The translations under genes were made by a program, and so were the position numbers. Positions 34,842 to 42,903 of a DNA stretch of 64,000 bases are shown in pieces; position 1 is the first letter of the stretch; each line of letters opens with the position of its first letter. The notes beneath the pieces are model-generated. The model had not been told where the DNA came from. It made no database searches and saw only the letters and a program-made list of their open reading frames with translations. The DNA comes from an uncultured Alphaproteobacteria bacterium. Its GTDB lineage: Bacteria; Pseudomonadota; Alphaproteobacteria; RF32; CAG-239. Location of the stretch: positions 34,055 through 98,054 of the forward strand of contig CAJTMA010000004.1 of assembly GCA_910577205.1 (NCBI GenBank), written 5' to 3'.

Positions 34842-34866
34842 TGCAAAAAATGCTGTATTTTTTGCA
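34842..34866. terminator. Hairpin between ftsB-like and M23 peptidase genes
   Basis: A perfect 10-bp stem TGCAAAAAAT/ATTTTTTGCA with a 5-base loop. The T run lies within the arm; a weak terminator or processing site. Confidence 0.5.
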
Positions 34867-34946
34867 AAAACTTTGCTATAAGGGTTAAACGTTTTATGTT
34901 TTAACTAAGAGTTATTTGATTTTGCTTATGAAATCATAGACAGCGC

Positions 34947-36173
34947 ATGAAGAATAAATATACTAAATCTTCTCTGGCGTCCGATGAATTTTATGCCCCG
35001 AAAAAGCCTTTGTTTTCAAGCAAAGAGATTATTTTTCGCTCACAGGGGCGCGCCAAAGTTTTTCACATTTCCTCTAATGCTCAGATTATCTTTCTGACAC
35101 TGGTTTTGTGTATTGCCTGCTGGAGCTTTTACTCTTACCATATGTACCATAAATCCGGACGTATTCTGAAAACGCAAAGTATTGAATTGGTTGAAACGCG
35201 GGACGCTTATGTGGATTTGATGACCGATTTTATGGCTTTGCATAAAAACATCGGCGCTATGCTTTCCTCTATGGAATCCGACAAAAGCACCGCCGTCAAA
35301 AATCTGGAAAGATACCAGCGGCAGGCAATGATTGTCGAAGACAGAATTAAACAGATTACCAATGAAAAAGACTGGGTCAATTATGATGAAGTTAACGAAA
35401 AAACCTCATTAAGCGAGGCCCTGCTCCAACGGGACATTGCCGCCTCAGAAAGAGATGCGCTCAGAAGCCAAATCACACTGCTTGAAGAAACATTAGACGA
35501 GCTGAAAACCGCAGAGCTTGAAGTTCTTGATAAAATCAAATCGCTGTCAAACAAAGAGCTGGATAAAGTCAAAGGCGTTTTTTCATCAGTTAATACGGCG
35601 CTCAAACGCAAAGGAATGTATTTTAATGCCCTCGCCAATTCCAAGCGCAAAGACAGCAAAGGCGGCCCTTATGTTCCTTTGAAAACGCGTATTAATAATC
35701 CGCAGTTTGACGATAATATATCGCAAATTTTCAAAAACGTCGATGACCTCCATTATTACAAAGAAGTTATGCAATATATTCCTCTCGGCAAGCCGGTTTG
35801 GAGTTATTGGGTAACTTCGGAATATGGGACTCGTTCTGATCCTTTCAAAAAGACCAAGGCCTCTCACAAAGGTATTGATTTAGCCAGCCGCACCGGCAAT
35901 AAAATCAACATCAAGGCCAAGGGGAAAGTTACGCGCGCCGAATTTTCCGGCGGTTACGGCAATCTGGTTGTCGTTGACCATGGCAACGGTTTTCAAACCA
36001 AATACGCCCATCTGAACAAAATTTATGTAAAAAAGGGTGAACATTTGGAAATTGATGATACAATAGGAGAAGTTGGCACAACCGGCAGATCAACCGGCCC
36101 GCATTTGCATTATGAAATTATTTATATGGGCGCTAATGTTGACCCGATGCCGTTTCTAAAGGCTAAAATTTAG
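34947..36173 (+). CDS. M23 family peptidoglycan endopeptidase with membrane anchor
   Basis: 408 residues. A cytoplasmic N-terminus, a membrane segment at about 46-62, a periplasmic coiled coil at about 75-210, and a C-terminal LytM/M23 domain. The zinc motif is intact: HKGID (H307, D311) and HLH (386-388), with NLVVVDHGNGFQTKYAHL between them. It should cleave peptide cross-links in peptidoglycan. It is followed within 9 bases by bactofilin, a pairing also seen in other bacteria where bactofilin localises an M23 enzyme. Confidence 0.93.
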   Translation: MKNKYTKSSLASDEFYAPKKPLFSSKEIIFRSQGRAKVFHISSNAQIIFLTLVLCIACWSFYSYHMYHKSGRILKTQSIELVETRDAYVDLMTDFMALHKNIGAMLSSMESDKSTAVKNLERYQRQAMIVEDRIKQITNEKDWVNYDEVNEKTSLSEALLQRDIAASERDALRSQITLLEETLDELKTAELEVLDKIKSLSNKELDKVKGVFSSVNTALKRKGMYFNALANSKRKDSKGGPYVPLKTRINNPQFDDNISQIFKNVDDLHYYKEVMQYIPLGKPVWSYWVTSEYGTRSDPFKKTKASHKGIDLASRTGNKINIKAKGKVTRAEFSGGYGNLVVVDHGNGFQTKYAHLNKIYVKKGEHLEIDDTIGEVGTTGRSTGPHLHYEIIYMGANVDPMPFLKAKI

Positions 36174-36182
36174 GAGTAAGAC

Positions 36183-36623
36183 ATGAAAAAATTAAAAAGA
36201 ATGTTATATCTGAAATTTGCAAGAAAGTTTAATCACGCTAACGAGCCTGTTCCTGTTCCGTCTATTATCAGCGAACATACCACGGTCAATGGCGATATCA
36301 TCAGCCAGGGGACTATTCATGTTGACGGGCGGGTAGAAGGCGATATTACCTGTGAGGAGTTGGTTATCGGTGTCAAAGGCGTTGTCCTTGGCAGCGTTAA
36401 TGCCCAGCATTTGCAATTGTTTGGCCTTATCCAAGGCAAGGTTATTGTTGATAAACTATTCATTGCACAATCAGCCAAACTGCTTGGCGATGCTGTTCAT
36501 AACTCCATTGCTATCGAGCCTGGCGCATATATTGACGGGCATTGCATCCGCTCTGGTGCTCCTATTCCCGCCGAACAAGGCAAGCCGGATTTGCTCATTA
36601 CGGATGCTTCAAAGAAAAAATAA
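36183..36623 (+). CDS. bacA: Bactofilin
   Basis: 146 residues. The central bactofilin beta-helix domain spans about 25-120, with repeating hydrophobic strands (TTVNGDIISQGTIHVDGRVEGDITCEELVIG, then GLIQGKVIVDKLFI, then GDAVHNSIAIEPGAYIDGHC). Basic N-terminal and short C-terminal tails are typical. It polymerises without nucleotide and positions cell-wall enzymes. Co-transcription with the upstream M23 peptidase supports joint action in cell shape. Confidence 0.93.
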   Translation: MKKLKRMLYLKFARKFNHANEPVPVPSIISEHTTVNGDIISQGTIHVDGRVEGDITCEELVIGVKGVVLGSVNAQHLQLFGLIQGKVIVDKLFIAQSAKLLGDAVHNSIAIEPGAYIDGHCIRSGAPIPAEQGKPDLLITDASKKK

Positions 36624-36644
36624 AGTCAAAGGGTAGAATTTATC

Positions 36645-37133
36645 ATGGCCAAGAAGGCAGTCAAATCTGATTTCATCAGCACCGGCAGTGTTGCTCAAAA
36701 CCGCCGGGCGCATTTTGATTATGAAATCAGCGAAAAATTTACCGCCGGGCTGGAGCTGACAGGGACGGAAGTTAAATCTCTGCGCTTGGGTCATGCTAAT
36801 ATTAATGATGCTTACGGCATCGAAAAAGACGGCGAACTTTATATTTCCAATATGTATATTGCCGAATATGCTAATAAAGGCTATGAAAGCCACATTGAAA
36901 AACGCGACCGCAAACTGTTGTTAAAACGCAAAGAAATAAATGACATCATCGGCGCTTTATCCCGCAAAGGAGCGACATTAGTTGCCATCAGTTTGTTTTT
37001 TAACAATAAAGGCTTAGCTAAATTGGAAATCGGATTGGGACGCGGTAAAAAGCTCTATGATAAACGCGAAACACAAAAAGAACGCGACTGGAGTCGTGAC
37101 AAACAGCGCATTATGGCAAATGCCAATCATTGA
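36645..37133 (+). CDS. smpB: SsrA-binding protein SmpB
   Basis: Binds tmRNA in trans-translation to rescue stalled ribosomes. 162 residues: QNRRAHFDYEISEKFTAGLELTGTEVKSLR, NINDAYG, RKLLLKRKEI and the C-terminal basic tail ending KRETQKERDWSRDKQRIM are all typical. A tmRNA gene is not seen in this window. Followed by a terminator. Confidence 0.97.
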   Translation: MAKKAVKSDFISTGSVAQNRRAHFDYEISEKFTAGLELTGTEVKSLRLGHANINDAYGIEKDGELYISNMYIAEYANKGYESHIEKRDRKLLLKRKEINDIIGALSRKGATLVAISLFFNNKGLAKLEIGLGRGKKLYDKRETQKERDWSRDKQRIMANANH

Positions 37134-37191
37134 GTTTGCAACTCCTGATATTCTTGAAAAACAATTCAGTGACAAAGCTTGATTATAAGTT

Positions 37192-37223
37192 AAACCGTCC
37201 GGCGGATAAAACCGGACGGTTTT
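37192..37223 (+). terminator. smpB terminator
   Basis: The 11-bp stem AAACCGTCCGG/CCGGACGGTTT with a 9-base loop, then TTTT. Confidence 0.9.
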
Positions 37224-37325
37224 CAGGTGGCGGTAAGCTGTGCCTTATTTTGAACGTTCAGATATCCGCTTCGCCGCAACCAGTCCCCGAAAATACTCTC
37301 CCTCTTTTCGAGGATAAAAACTTTG

Positions 37326-37577
37326 TCAGGCTTCCAAAACCACGCTGACATTAAGCTGATAATAATCCAGCAGATAACCGATATCCATATTGGTTATGGC
37401 AGCGCGGCCACTTTCGATTTTCTCCAGACTTTTCGGATTAATTTTGGTTTCGCGGCAGACTTGCTCCCGGCTGATGTTGCGTTGTGAGCGTATCATCATC
37501 AACCAAATACCGAGTGTCCGCCCGATGGTGGTTTGCAAATCTTTGGGTGTGATTTGCAGCGTTACTTTTTCTAACAT
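37326..37577 (-). CDS. XRE-family helix-turn-helix regulator
   Basis: 83 residues from ATG 37577, with AAGGAG 5 bases upstream. The HTH is RSQRNISREQVCRETKINPKSLEKIESGRAAITNMDIGYLLDYYQL. Target unknown. An 11-bp palindrome (CCTCCCCTTAA/TTAAGGGGAGG, 37613-37636) lies just upstream and could be an operator, though such palindromes are also dispersed repeats. Confidence 0.8.
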   Translation of the reverse strand: MLEKVTLQITPKDLQTTIGRTLGIWLMMIRSQRNISREQVCRETKINPKSLEKIESGRAAITNMDIGYLLDYYQLNVSVVLEA

Positions 37578-37636
37578 TCCAAGCTCCTTTAGGTTTATTA
37601 ATCCCCTCCACACCTCCCCTTAAAATTAAGGGGAGG

Positions 37637-38086
37637 CAGAGAAAGGATTTTAAAAACAAAACCACCTTTTGGGAAAAAGGCGGAGGAGCTGAAAAACTGT
37701 ATCTAGACAGTCACACTTATTCGACCAAAGGCTTATATCGTGTACTCCCCCCAAAATGGAGGATTTTTCTAGATAAGATGTTTTTCAGACACCACAACCA
37801 ATCTCTTGGCTGCAAAAGTTATATTAGGTGATTATTTTTATTTTGCAATCAAAATATTGTGATTGTTTGGTTGGGAGGGAGGAGAGGAAAAGTCAGATGA
37901 TGGGGCGGTGAATATTGGGGGAGTGTCTGTGGTGAGCGGCGTATATGGATGGTCAGGTGTTGAGGTGGTGGTGAAAACATGGTGGCAAATATTGGAGCAA
38001 TGAGTGGTGTGCGCGGAGGGAGAGGAGGAAAAGGTGATGCAAAGAGCAGTAGGAGGGAAGAGTGGCTGGAGCAAAAAGGTGGAAGT
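37637..38086. other. Gene-free DNA with extreme G-over-C asymmetry
   Basis: No credible gene. From 37861 to 38040 I count about 83 G and 12 C on the plus strand, with runs such as GGGAGGGAGGAGAGG and TGGGGCGGTG. The minus-strand frames through it are Pro/Ser/Thr/His low-complexity and look like artefacts. The left part contains a further small hairpin (CCACCTTTT/AAAAGGCGG near 37660-37683). Confidence 0.8.
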
Positions 38087-38246
38087 GTCATTCTGAGGAG
38101 CTGTGCGACGAAGAATCCATGATTGAGCAGCCACGTTATCAACATCGTGCCGGTTTGAATATGGATCCTTCACCGCGTTGCGGTTCAGGATGACAGATAA
38201 AAAAAACTGCAGTTCAGGATGACACGTCCAGAGCGTCATTCTGAGG
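38087..38246. repeat. Dispersed-type palindromic repeat (GTCATTCTGAGG / GGATCCTTC family)
   Basis: GTCATTCTGAGG...GAAGAATCC (38087-38118) faces an inverted partner GGATCCTTC...CAGGATGAC (38163-38194). A second pair of ends, CAGGATGAC (38215-38223) and GTCATTCTGAGG (38235-38246), follows. This is a known style of intergenic repeat in bacteria; other copies are not in the window. Confidence 0.75.
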
Positions 38247-38350
38247 AACATTGTAATGGTCAAGGTGACACATCTGAAGTCTCCAACATCAGTGGTAACT
38301 CAATCCAGACAATGACTGGAGAAAACTGTACCAAAGTTAATAAAATTCTT

Positions 38351-39514
38351 CTACCTAATTCCGGTATAGATTTTACTATCATCAGGAATTGGGCGGCCAA
38401 TGCCTTTTTTTAGCTTACTTAAGCGGACAAAGCCTGTTTCGCCATTATCGACCATTATCCGCGCCCAAACCTTATTAGGGGTATATCCGGTCAAACGCAC
38501 GGTGGTTTGCCCTCTTATTTCTACCAGCTTATCAAAATTATCATCCGGTCCATACATAACTGCAACTGGTTCAATCACATGGTACAGCCGTCTTTGGTCT
38601 TCCGTATCAACCGGAATGTCAACCACCTTGGAAACAACAACATCATCCACGCCGCGGCCGCTGTTAAAATGCACTTCCTGATAATAGGTCACATCATTAT
38701 TTCTAGCGAAATACTTATTAAACTCCCGCCAATTCATAACTCTAGTAGAAACGCCCATCAGCAATACGAAGAGCAAGATTCCGGGAATAAGCAGTTGCAG
38801 ATTTTTCAACTGGCGAAAATTCCAAGCAGCCGGTTTGGGGCTCTGCACAGGCGGCAGAGTGCTTAAAAAGCGATTGATTAAACCAGCCTCTTCTGCTTGA
38901 GCATAATCAAGAGCCAATTGCCCGGACAGATAAGCCTGCTGCAATTTATTTTCCTGCGCATAAGCCAGCATATTATGTACTAAAAGAGTCAGGTTTTCTT
39001 GGCGGTTAGTACCGATATTTTTATAATTGGCGGCTATCGCATGAAGATTATATGCCAAGCCGGGAATATTCCACCAACCCAACGTCCAGTTTATCAGCGA
39101 ATTGCGGAGAACCAAACTTTTGGCTTCGTTAAAATTACAGATTTCCGCCGGAGATGTGTCGGTAAAAGCCGTCAGCTTGCCGATGACTTGCCTCAAGGTT
39201 ACCGTGCGCAGGTTAACTTCCTGCTGCCCTTTACGATTGGTATAGACTTTAAGCGCTTTCATATCCGGGAATTTCGCAGCCGGATAAATACGCGCCAGCA
39301 AATCATAAATCAGGCGTTGTTTACTATCGCTAATCACATCATAGGCAACTGATATTTTTTGAAAAGTTTCAACAGCTGCCGGATCAGTATTATGATCGGG
39401 ATGCCAGCGTTTGGCCTGCTCGCGGTAGCTGCGTTTAATCTCGTCATCCCCGGCTGTCAAGCTCAGTCCAAGGATTGCATAGTAGCCTAAAGGGTCTGCT
39501 GAAAAACTGCTCAT
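38351..39514 (-). CDS. DnaJ-domain membrane protein with SH3-like C-terminus
   Basis: 387 residues. An N-terminal J domain (residues 9-70) with HPD at 38-40, a helical middle, one membrane segment at about 236-256 (LLIPGILLFVLLMGVS), and a C-terminal region resembling a bacterial SH3 domain (VEIRGQTTVRLTGYTPNKVWARIMVDNGETGFVRLSKL). The start overlaps the stop of the flagellar gene upstream (ATGA), so it is co-expressed with the flhF-flhG unit. It probably recruits an Hsp70; a flagellar or polar role is inferred from position. Confidence 0.8.
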   Translation of the reverse strand: MSSFSADPLGYYAILGLSLTAGDDEIKRSYREQAKRWHPDHNTDPAAVETFQKISVAYDVISDSKQRLIYDLLARIYPAAKFPDMKALKVYTNRKGQQEVNLRTVTLRQVIGKLTAFTDTSPAEICNFNEAKSLVLRNSLINWTLGWWNIPGLAYNLHAIAANYKNIGTNRQENLTLLVHNMLAYAQENKLQQAYLSGQLALDYAQAEEAGLINRFLSTLPPVQSPKPAAWNFRQLKNLQLLIPGILLFVLLMGVSTRVMNWREFNKYFARNNDVTYYQEVHFNSGRGVDDVVVSKVVDIPVDTEDQRRLYHVIEPVAVMYGPDDNFDKLVEIRGQTTVRLTGYTPNKVWARIMVDNGETGFVRLSKLKKGIGRPIPDDSKIYTGIR

Positions 39515-41109
39515 ATAAAAATTCCTGTCGGTAAAATATCATTACTGATATCTTCGCCGATTTTGATGAAATTTTCCTTAATATTAACTTTGATTGTTCC
39601 GGCATAACCAACTTCGTGCAGTGTGGTTTTGAATATACGCATGATATTGGCGCAAAGGTCATTGCCAACAAAACGTTCGGTACGGATTATCAAGTCAAAT
39701 CTCTTATCGCGCCCCAGCGTATAACCGTCAAACTGAAAACGGCCAAGCTTGGTAAAATTGGTATCCACCACAAAGCGCGTGCCGTATTTTTGCTTTTGCT
39801 GCTCCGGCGTTTCATCTTCATCATCGTTATATTTTTTTACCGCCAGACGGATTTTTTCTAACCCTTCGCCTGTATAAAAAGGAATTTCCACTAAGCGCCA
39901 GACAGGCGTTTCCCTGGAGGATGAAGCCAATGCGCCGGTCAATTGCTGCAAGGCTTCCCTGCCCTCAGGCCCTGAAGCAGACAGCCGCTCAATGACCTCT
40001 GTTCCCAGCCATTGTTTGACATCCTGCTGCACCGCAGCTTTCACATAATTGACCATATTCAGCAGCATATTTTTTCCGGCGGCAGGCAATTTGCTTATTA
40101 CAACATTCATCGTTTCCGGCGGAAGGTTCAGCGGTTTTAAGCTATCCAACAATTTGGTTACCGGAAGCGGCTTGCTTTCCGGCAGCTTGGCGGAAAGTTC
40201 AGGCAAAGCTAGTTCCTCCAAAAGTGACGCGCCGGCCGATAACAGAAGCTCCGGAAGCGGTTTATCCGCCGTTTGCAAAGGATGAACCGTTTTAACTAAC
40301 AATTCCACCGGAAGACCGTTGTCCAATTTTAACGGCGTGGCACTGATTACCTCGCCAAGCGGCGTTTGGAAAGCCGTTAAGTTGATTTCAGGAGAAACGC
40401 GGGTCTGCGCCGGAAAAGTTTTGCCGGGCAGGATTTGCAGTGCACTTTCCAGTTTAACCTGAAAATCAGGCTGCTGCGGATTTAGCAGCAAAGCTTTAAG
40501 GGTTTGGACGACCGCTTTGGTTTCCGGCGGCAAAGGGATGGCGGCATCAGGCAGCACTTTCTGAAAAGCAAGTTCGATTTCCGCCTCAGGCAGTTTGGCG
40601 GCCAATTCCGGCGGCAGCTGCTTAACCCCCAGCACTTCGGCGGCAAGGGTTTTAAGCGGCAAAGGGTGAAGCTGAACCTCCGTTTTAACTCCCGTTGCAT
40701 TCGCAATAATAACCGGCGCTTCTGCCCGCAGCGGTTCTTTGGCGACAGGCAACTGCAATTTATCCGCCGGGCGGCCGTCAAGTGTCAGCAGTTTAAAGGC
40801 AACAATATTCTCTCTGGATGACATGACGCGGATTTCCGCCTGGTAAGGACGGTTTTCAGGAAACAACTGCGTCTGGGTGTTGGTACTGACATTCAATTTA
40901 ACAGGAATTTGGAATAACCGGTTGTTGTTTTCTATTTTTATTCCGGTAACCCAACCGTTTATATCCGGCTGAATATTGATGGTTAACGACGTGCCGGGTT
41001 TAAGATTTTCCAAGCCGGTTCCCGAAATATCCATACTGCCGCCGATTGTGCCGGTATCGCTTCCCGGCGTTTGGTTAGGCATGGTAATCGGAGGAACCAG
41101 CGTTTCCAT
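39511..41109 (-). CDS. Pro/Leu-rich FliK-like protein in flagellar operon
   Basis: 532 residues, no signal peptide. The first 100 residues are beta-rich (SLTINIQPDINGWVTGIKIENN). Residues of about 120-330 are a low-complexity Pro/Leu/Lys/Glu region (AKLPESKPLPVTKLLDSL), as in hook-length rulers. The C-terminal 120 residues (LGRFQFDGYTLGRDKRFDLIIRTE, then LHEVGYAGTIKVNIKEN) form a compact alpha/beta domain reminiscent of the FliK C-terminus. A clearer FliK is present at 53431-55125, so this may be a second ruler-like or unrelated flagellar accessory protein. Confidence 0.55.
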   Translation of the reverse strand: METLVPPITMPNQTPGSDTGTIGGSMDISGTGLENLKPGTSLTINIQPDINGWVTGIKIENNNRLFQIPVKLNVSTNTQTQLFPENRPYQAEIRVMSSRENIVAFKLLTLDGRPADKLQLPVAKEPLRAEAPVIIANATGVKTEVQLHPLPLKTLAAEVLGVKQLPPELAAKLPEAEIELAFQKVLPDAAIPLPPETKAVVQTLKALLLNPQQPDFQVKLESALQILPGKTFPAQTRVSPEINLTAFQTPLGEVISATPLKLDNGLPVELLVKTVHPLQTADKPLPELLLSAGASLLEELALPELSAKLPESKPLPVTKLLDSLKPLNLPPETMNVVISKLPAAGKNMLLNMVNYVKAAVQQDVKQWLGTEVIERLSASGPEGREALQQLTGALASSSRETPVWRLVEIPFYTGEGLEKIRLAVKKYNDDEDETPEQQKQKYGTRFVVDTNFTKLGRFQFDGYTLGRDKRFDLIIRTERFVGNDLCANIMRIFKTTLHEVGYAGTIKVNIKENFIKIGEDISNDILPTGIFI

Positions 41110-41940
41110 TTATCTTTGCTCCGCGATTAATTTGCGGGCGATGGCAATGACATCTTCCGCTGCCTCAGAAGTGGGAAAACGGTTAATTAACGGCGTTTGA
41201 TTGCGAATTGCGTCACGCACCCGGGTGTCACGGCGGATTATGCCCAGAAGCGGCGGATTAATTTTCAGAAAATTAGTGCAGGCTTTAAGCAGCGTTTCAT
41301 ATGTGCGCTGCCCTTCGCGCAGAGAATTAGCCTGATTAATGACAACATTAATGTCAGACTTCGGATATTGCATGGCCATAATTTTAATAAAGGCATAAGC
41401 ATCGGTGAGCGATGTCGGTTCATCGGTGCAAAGGACAATAATTTTCTCGGCCATGCTGGAGAGAATACGCACCGGCTTTTCCACCCCTGCCCCCATGTCC
41501 AAAATAACTTTATTGTAAGAAGAGGCCAGCAGCGACAAGTCTTCACCCAGAATCTGCAAGCGCCCAATCGGCATAGAAGCCAGCCCGGCAGAACCGGAGC
41601 GGCCGGCAATAATATCAAACCGGGTACGGTCGCAATGATGAATAACTTGGTTTAGGGTTTTAGAACCGGCAATCACGCTGCCCAAATCGTCTTTAACCAT
41701 TAATCCCAGCTGGATGTCAATATTAGCCAGTCCCAAATCTCCATCAAAAAGGAGGGTTTTCTGCTTATAGCCGCTCAAAGCATGAGCCAGCGTAATTGAA
41801 AACCAGGTCTTGCCAACGCCGCCTTTACCCGAAGCAACGGCAATCATATTCTTACCGCGGCGCACGCTGCGCGGTGTTGCTGCCCGAGGCATAATCTTTA
41901 ATTCATCCTGTTTGTTTTCCATGGTTTTCTCTTTCTTCAT
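41110..41940 (-). CDS. flhG: FlhG/FleN-type MinD-like ATPase
   Basis: 276 residues. Deviant Walker A ASGKGGVGKT (36-45), LLFDGDLGLANIDIQLGL, VILDMGAGVE and INQANSLREG. It controls flagellar number and placement together with FlhF. Its ATG overlaps the flhF stop (TGATG). An in-frame ATG at 41922 is an alternative start. Confidence 0.92.
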   Translation of the reverse strand: MKKEKTMENKQDELKIMPRAATPRSVRRGKNMIAVASGKGGVGKTWFSITLAHALSGYKQKTLLFDGDLGLANIDIQLGLMVKDDLGSVIAGSKTLNQVIHHCDRTRFDIIAGRSGSAGLASMPIGRLQILGEDLSLLASSYNKVILDMGAGVEKPVRILSSMAEKIIVLCTDEPTSLTDAYAFIKIMAMQYPKSDINVVINQANSLREGQRTYETLLKACTNFLKINPPLLGIIRRDTRVRDAIRNQTPLINRFPTSEAAEDVIAIARKLIAEQR

Positions 41941-42893
41941 CAGGGCAAAATAAGCTTGGCTAAAGATTTGTGGTTAATAGCAGCCAGTCCCTGCGCAATG
42001 GAGGAGTTGACACTGGCAGCACAAAATCCCGTCCGGCAGCAGCCGGCTATTGAAATCAGCGAACCGATACGCCTAGTTAAATCCAAACGGGTCGGCAGCA
42101 AATACTTAACACCGAACTGATTAAATATCTCGGCAATTTCAACGGCTTCGTATGAATTTTTTCCGGCATCGGCCGTCAACACAATATCGCTTTTGACAAC
42201 TTCAGCAAGCCCGCGCAGGCGGTCAATCTCCGCCGCCACAAAAGGGTTCACTCCCGGAGTGTCAATCAGCACCAAGCGATAAGTCTGGCGCGCGGTGCGC
42301 ACGGCTTCGTAAAGGCTGCGTTCGCCTTTGCAAAAAAAGAAATCCGTTTCCAGAATTTTGGCAAAAGCTTCGAGCTGGTGGTTAGCTCCGGCTCGCACAT
42401 TGTCCGTGCTGATAATACAACAGCTGATTTTATTAAACCGCGCCTGTGTCGCAACTTTGGCAATAACCGTCGATTTCCCCGAACCGGGAACGCCCATAAA
42501 CATTTTAACCGGGCTGGACAAATCAAGCAAAGAGCCGAAAGGAAACATCTCGCCAAAGCAGGTGGACAACAGCCGGTGTTCATCACTAATCCCGCGTTCT
42601 AAGCTCAAATTGCGGCAATAGGCCAAGATGCGTTCGGCAACCGTGTCAATAACGCCGTGATAGTCTAAACAATCCCGCAGGCGGCTGTCATCAAAGCGAA
42701 AACGGCTGGGTGTAATTTGCAACTCATCCGCGGGATTAAAATCTATATCTTCGCGTTCCTCAAGAGCGGCAACGACTTTTACCTGACCGTCAATCGTTTC
42801 GGTTGAAATAATAACCGCGTCAGCTCCTAATTCCTCTTTAACAAGGAGCATGGCTTCAGACATGGTCGCGGCAAGGTAATTTTTAATGCGCAT
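41940..42893 (-). CDS. flhF: FlhF SRP-type GTPase
   Basis: 317 residues. The N-terminal MRIKNYLAATMSEAMLLVKEELGADAVIIST is the family signature. G1 is GVPGSGKST (134-142), G3 is DTPGVNP and G4 is TRLD; these depart from the usual G-T-G-KT and DTAGR but keep the fold. It recruits FliF/FlhA to the pole. It lies between flhA and flhG. Confidence 0.9.
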   Translation of the reverse strand: MRIKNYLAATMSEAMLLVKEELGADAVIISTETIDGQVKVVAALEEREDIDFNPADELQITPSRFRFDDSRLRDCLDYHGVIDTVAERILAYCRNLSLERGISDEHRLLSTCFGEMFPFGSLLDLSSPVKMFMGVPGSGKSTVIAKVATQARFNKISCCIISTDNVRAGANHQLEAFAKILETDFFFCKGERSLYEAVRTARQTYRLVLIDTPGVNPFVAAEIDRLRGLAEVVKSDIVLTADAGKNSYEAVEIAEIFNQFGVKYLLPTRLDLTRRIGSLISIAGCCRTGFCAASVNSSIAQGLAAINHKSLAKLILP

Positions 42894-42903
42894 CCCTTAC
42901 CTC

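Noticed and set aside
37130..37348. 72-codon ORF after smpB
   Set aside because: It runs straight through the smpB terminator hairpin and has no good start.
37838..38263. Minus-strand ORFs of 98 and 141 codons
   Set aside because: They are Pro/Ser/Thr/His-rich translations of the G-rich strand and run through palindromic repeats; no start signal or domain.
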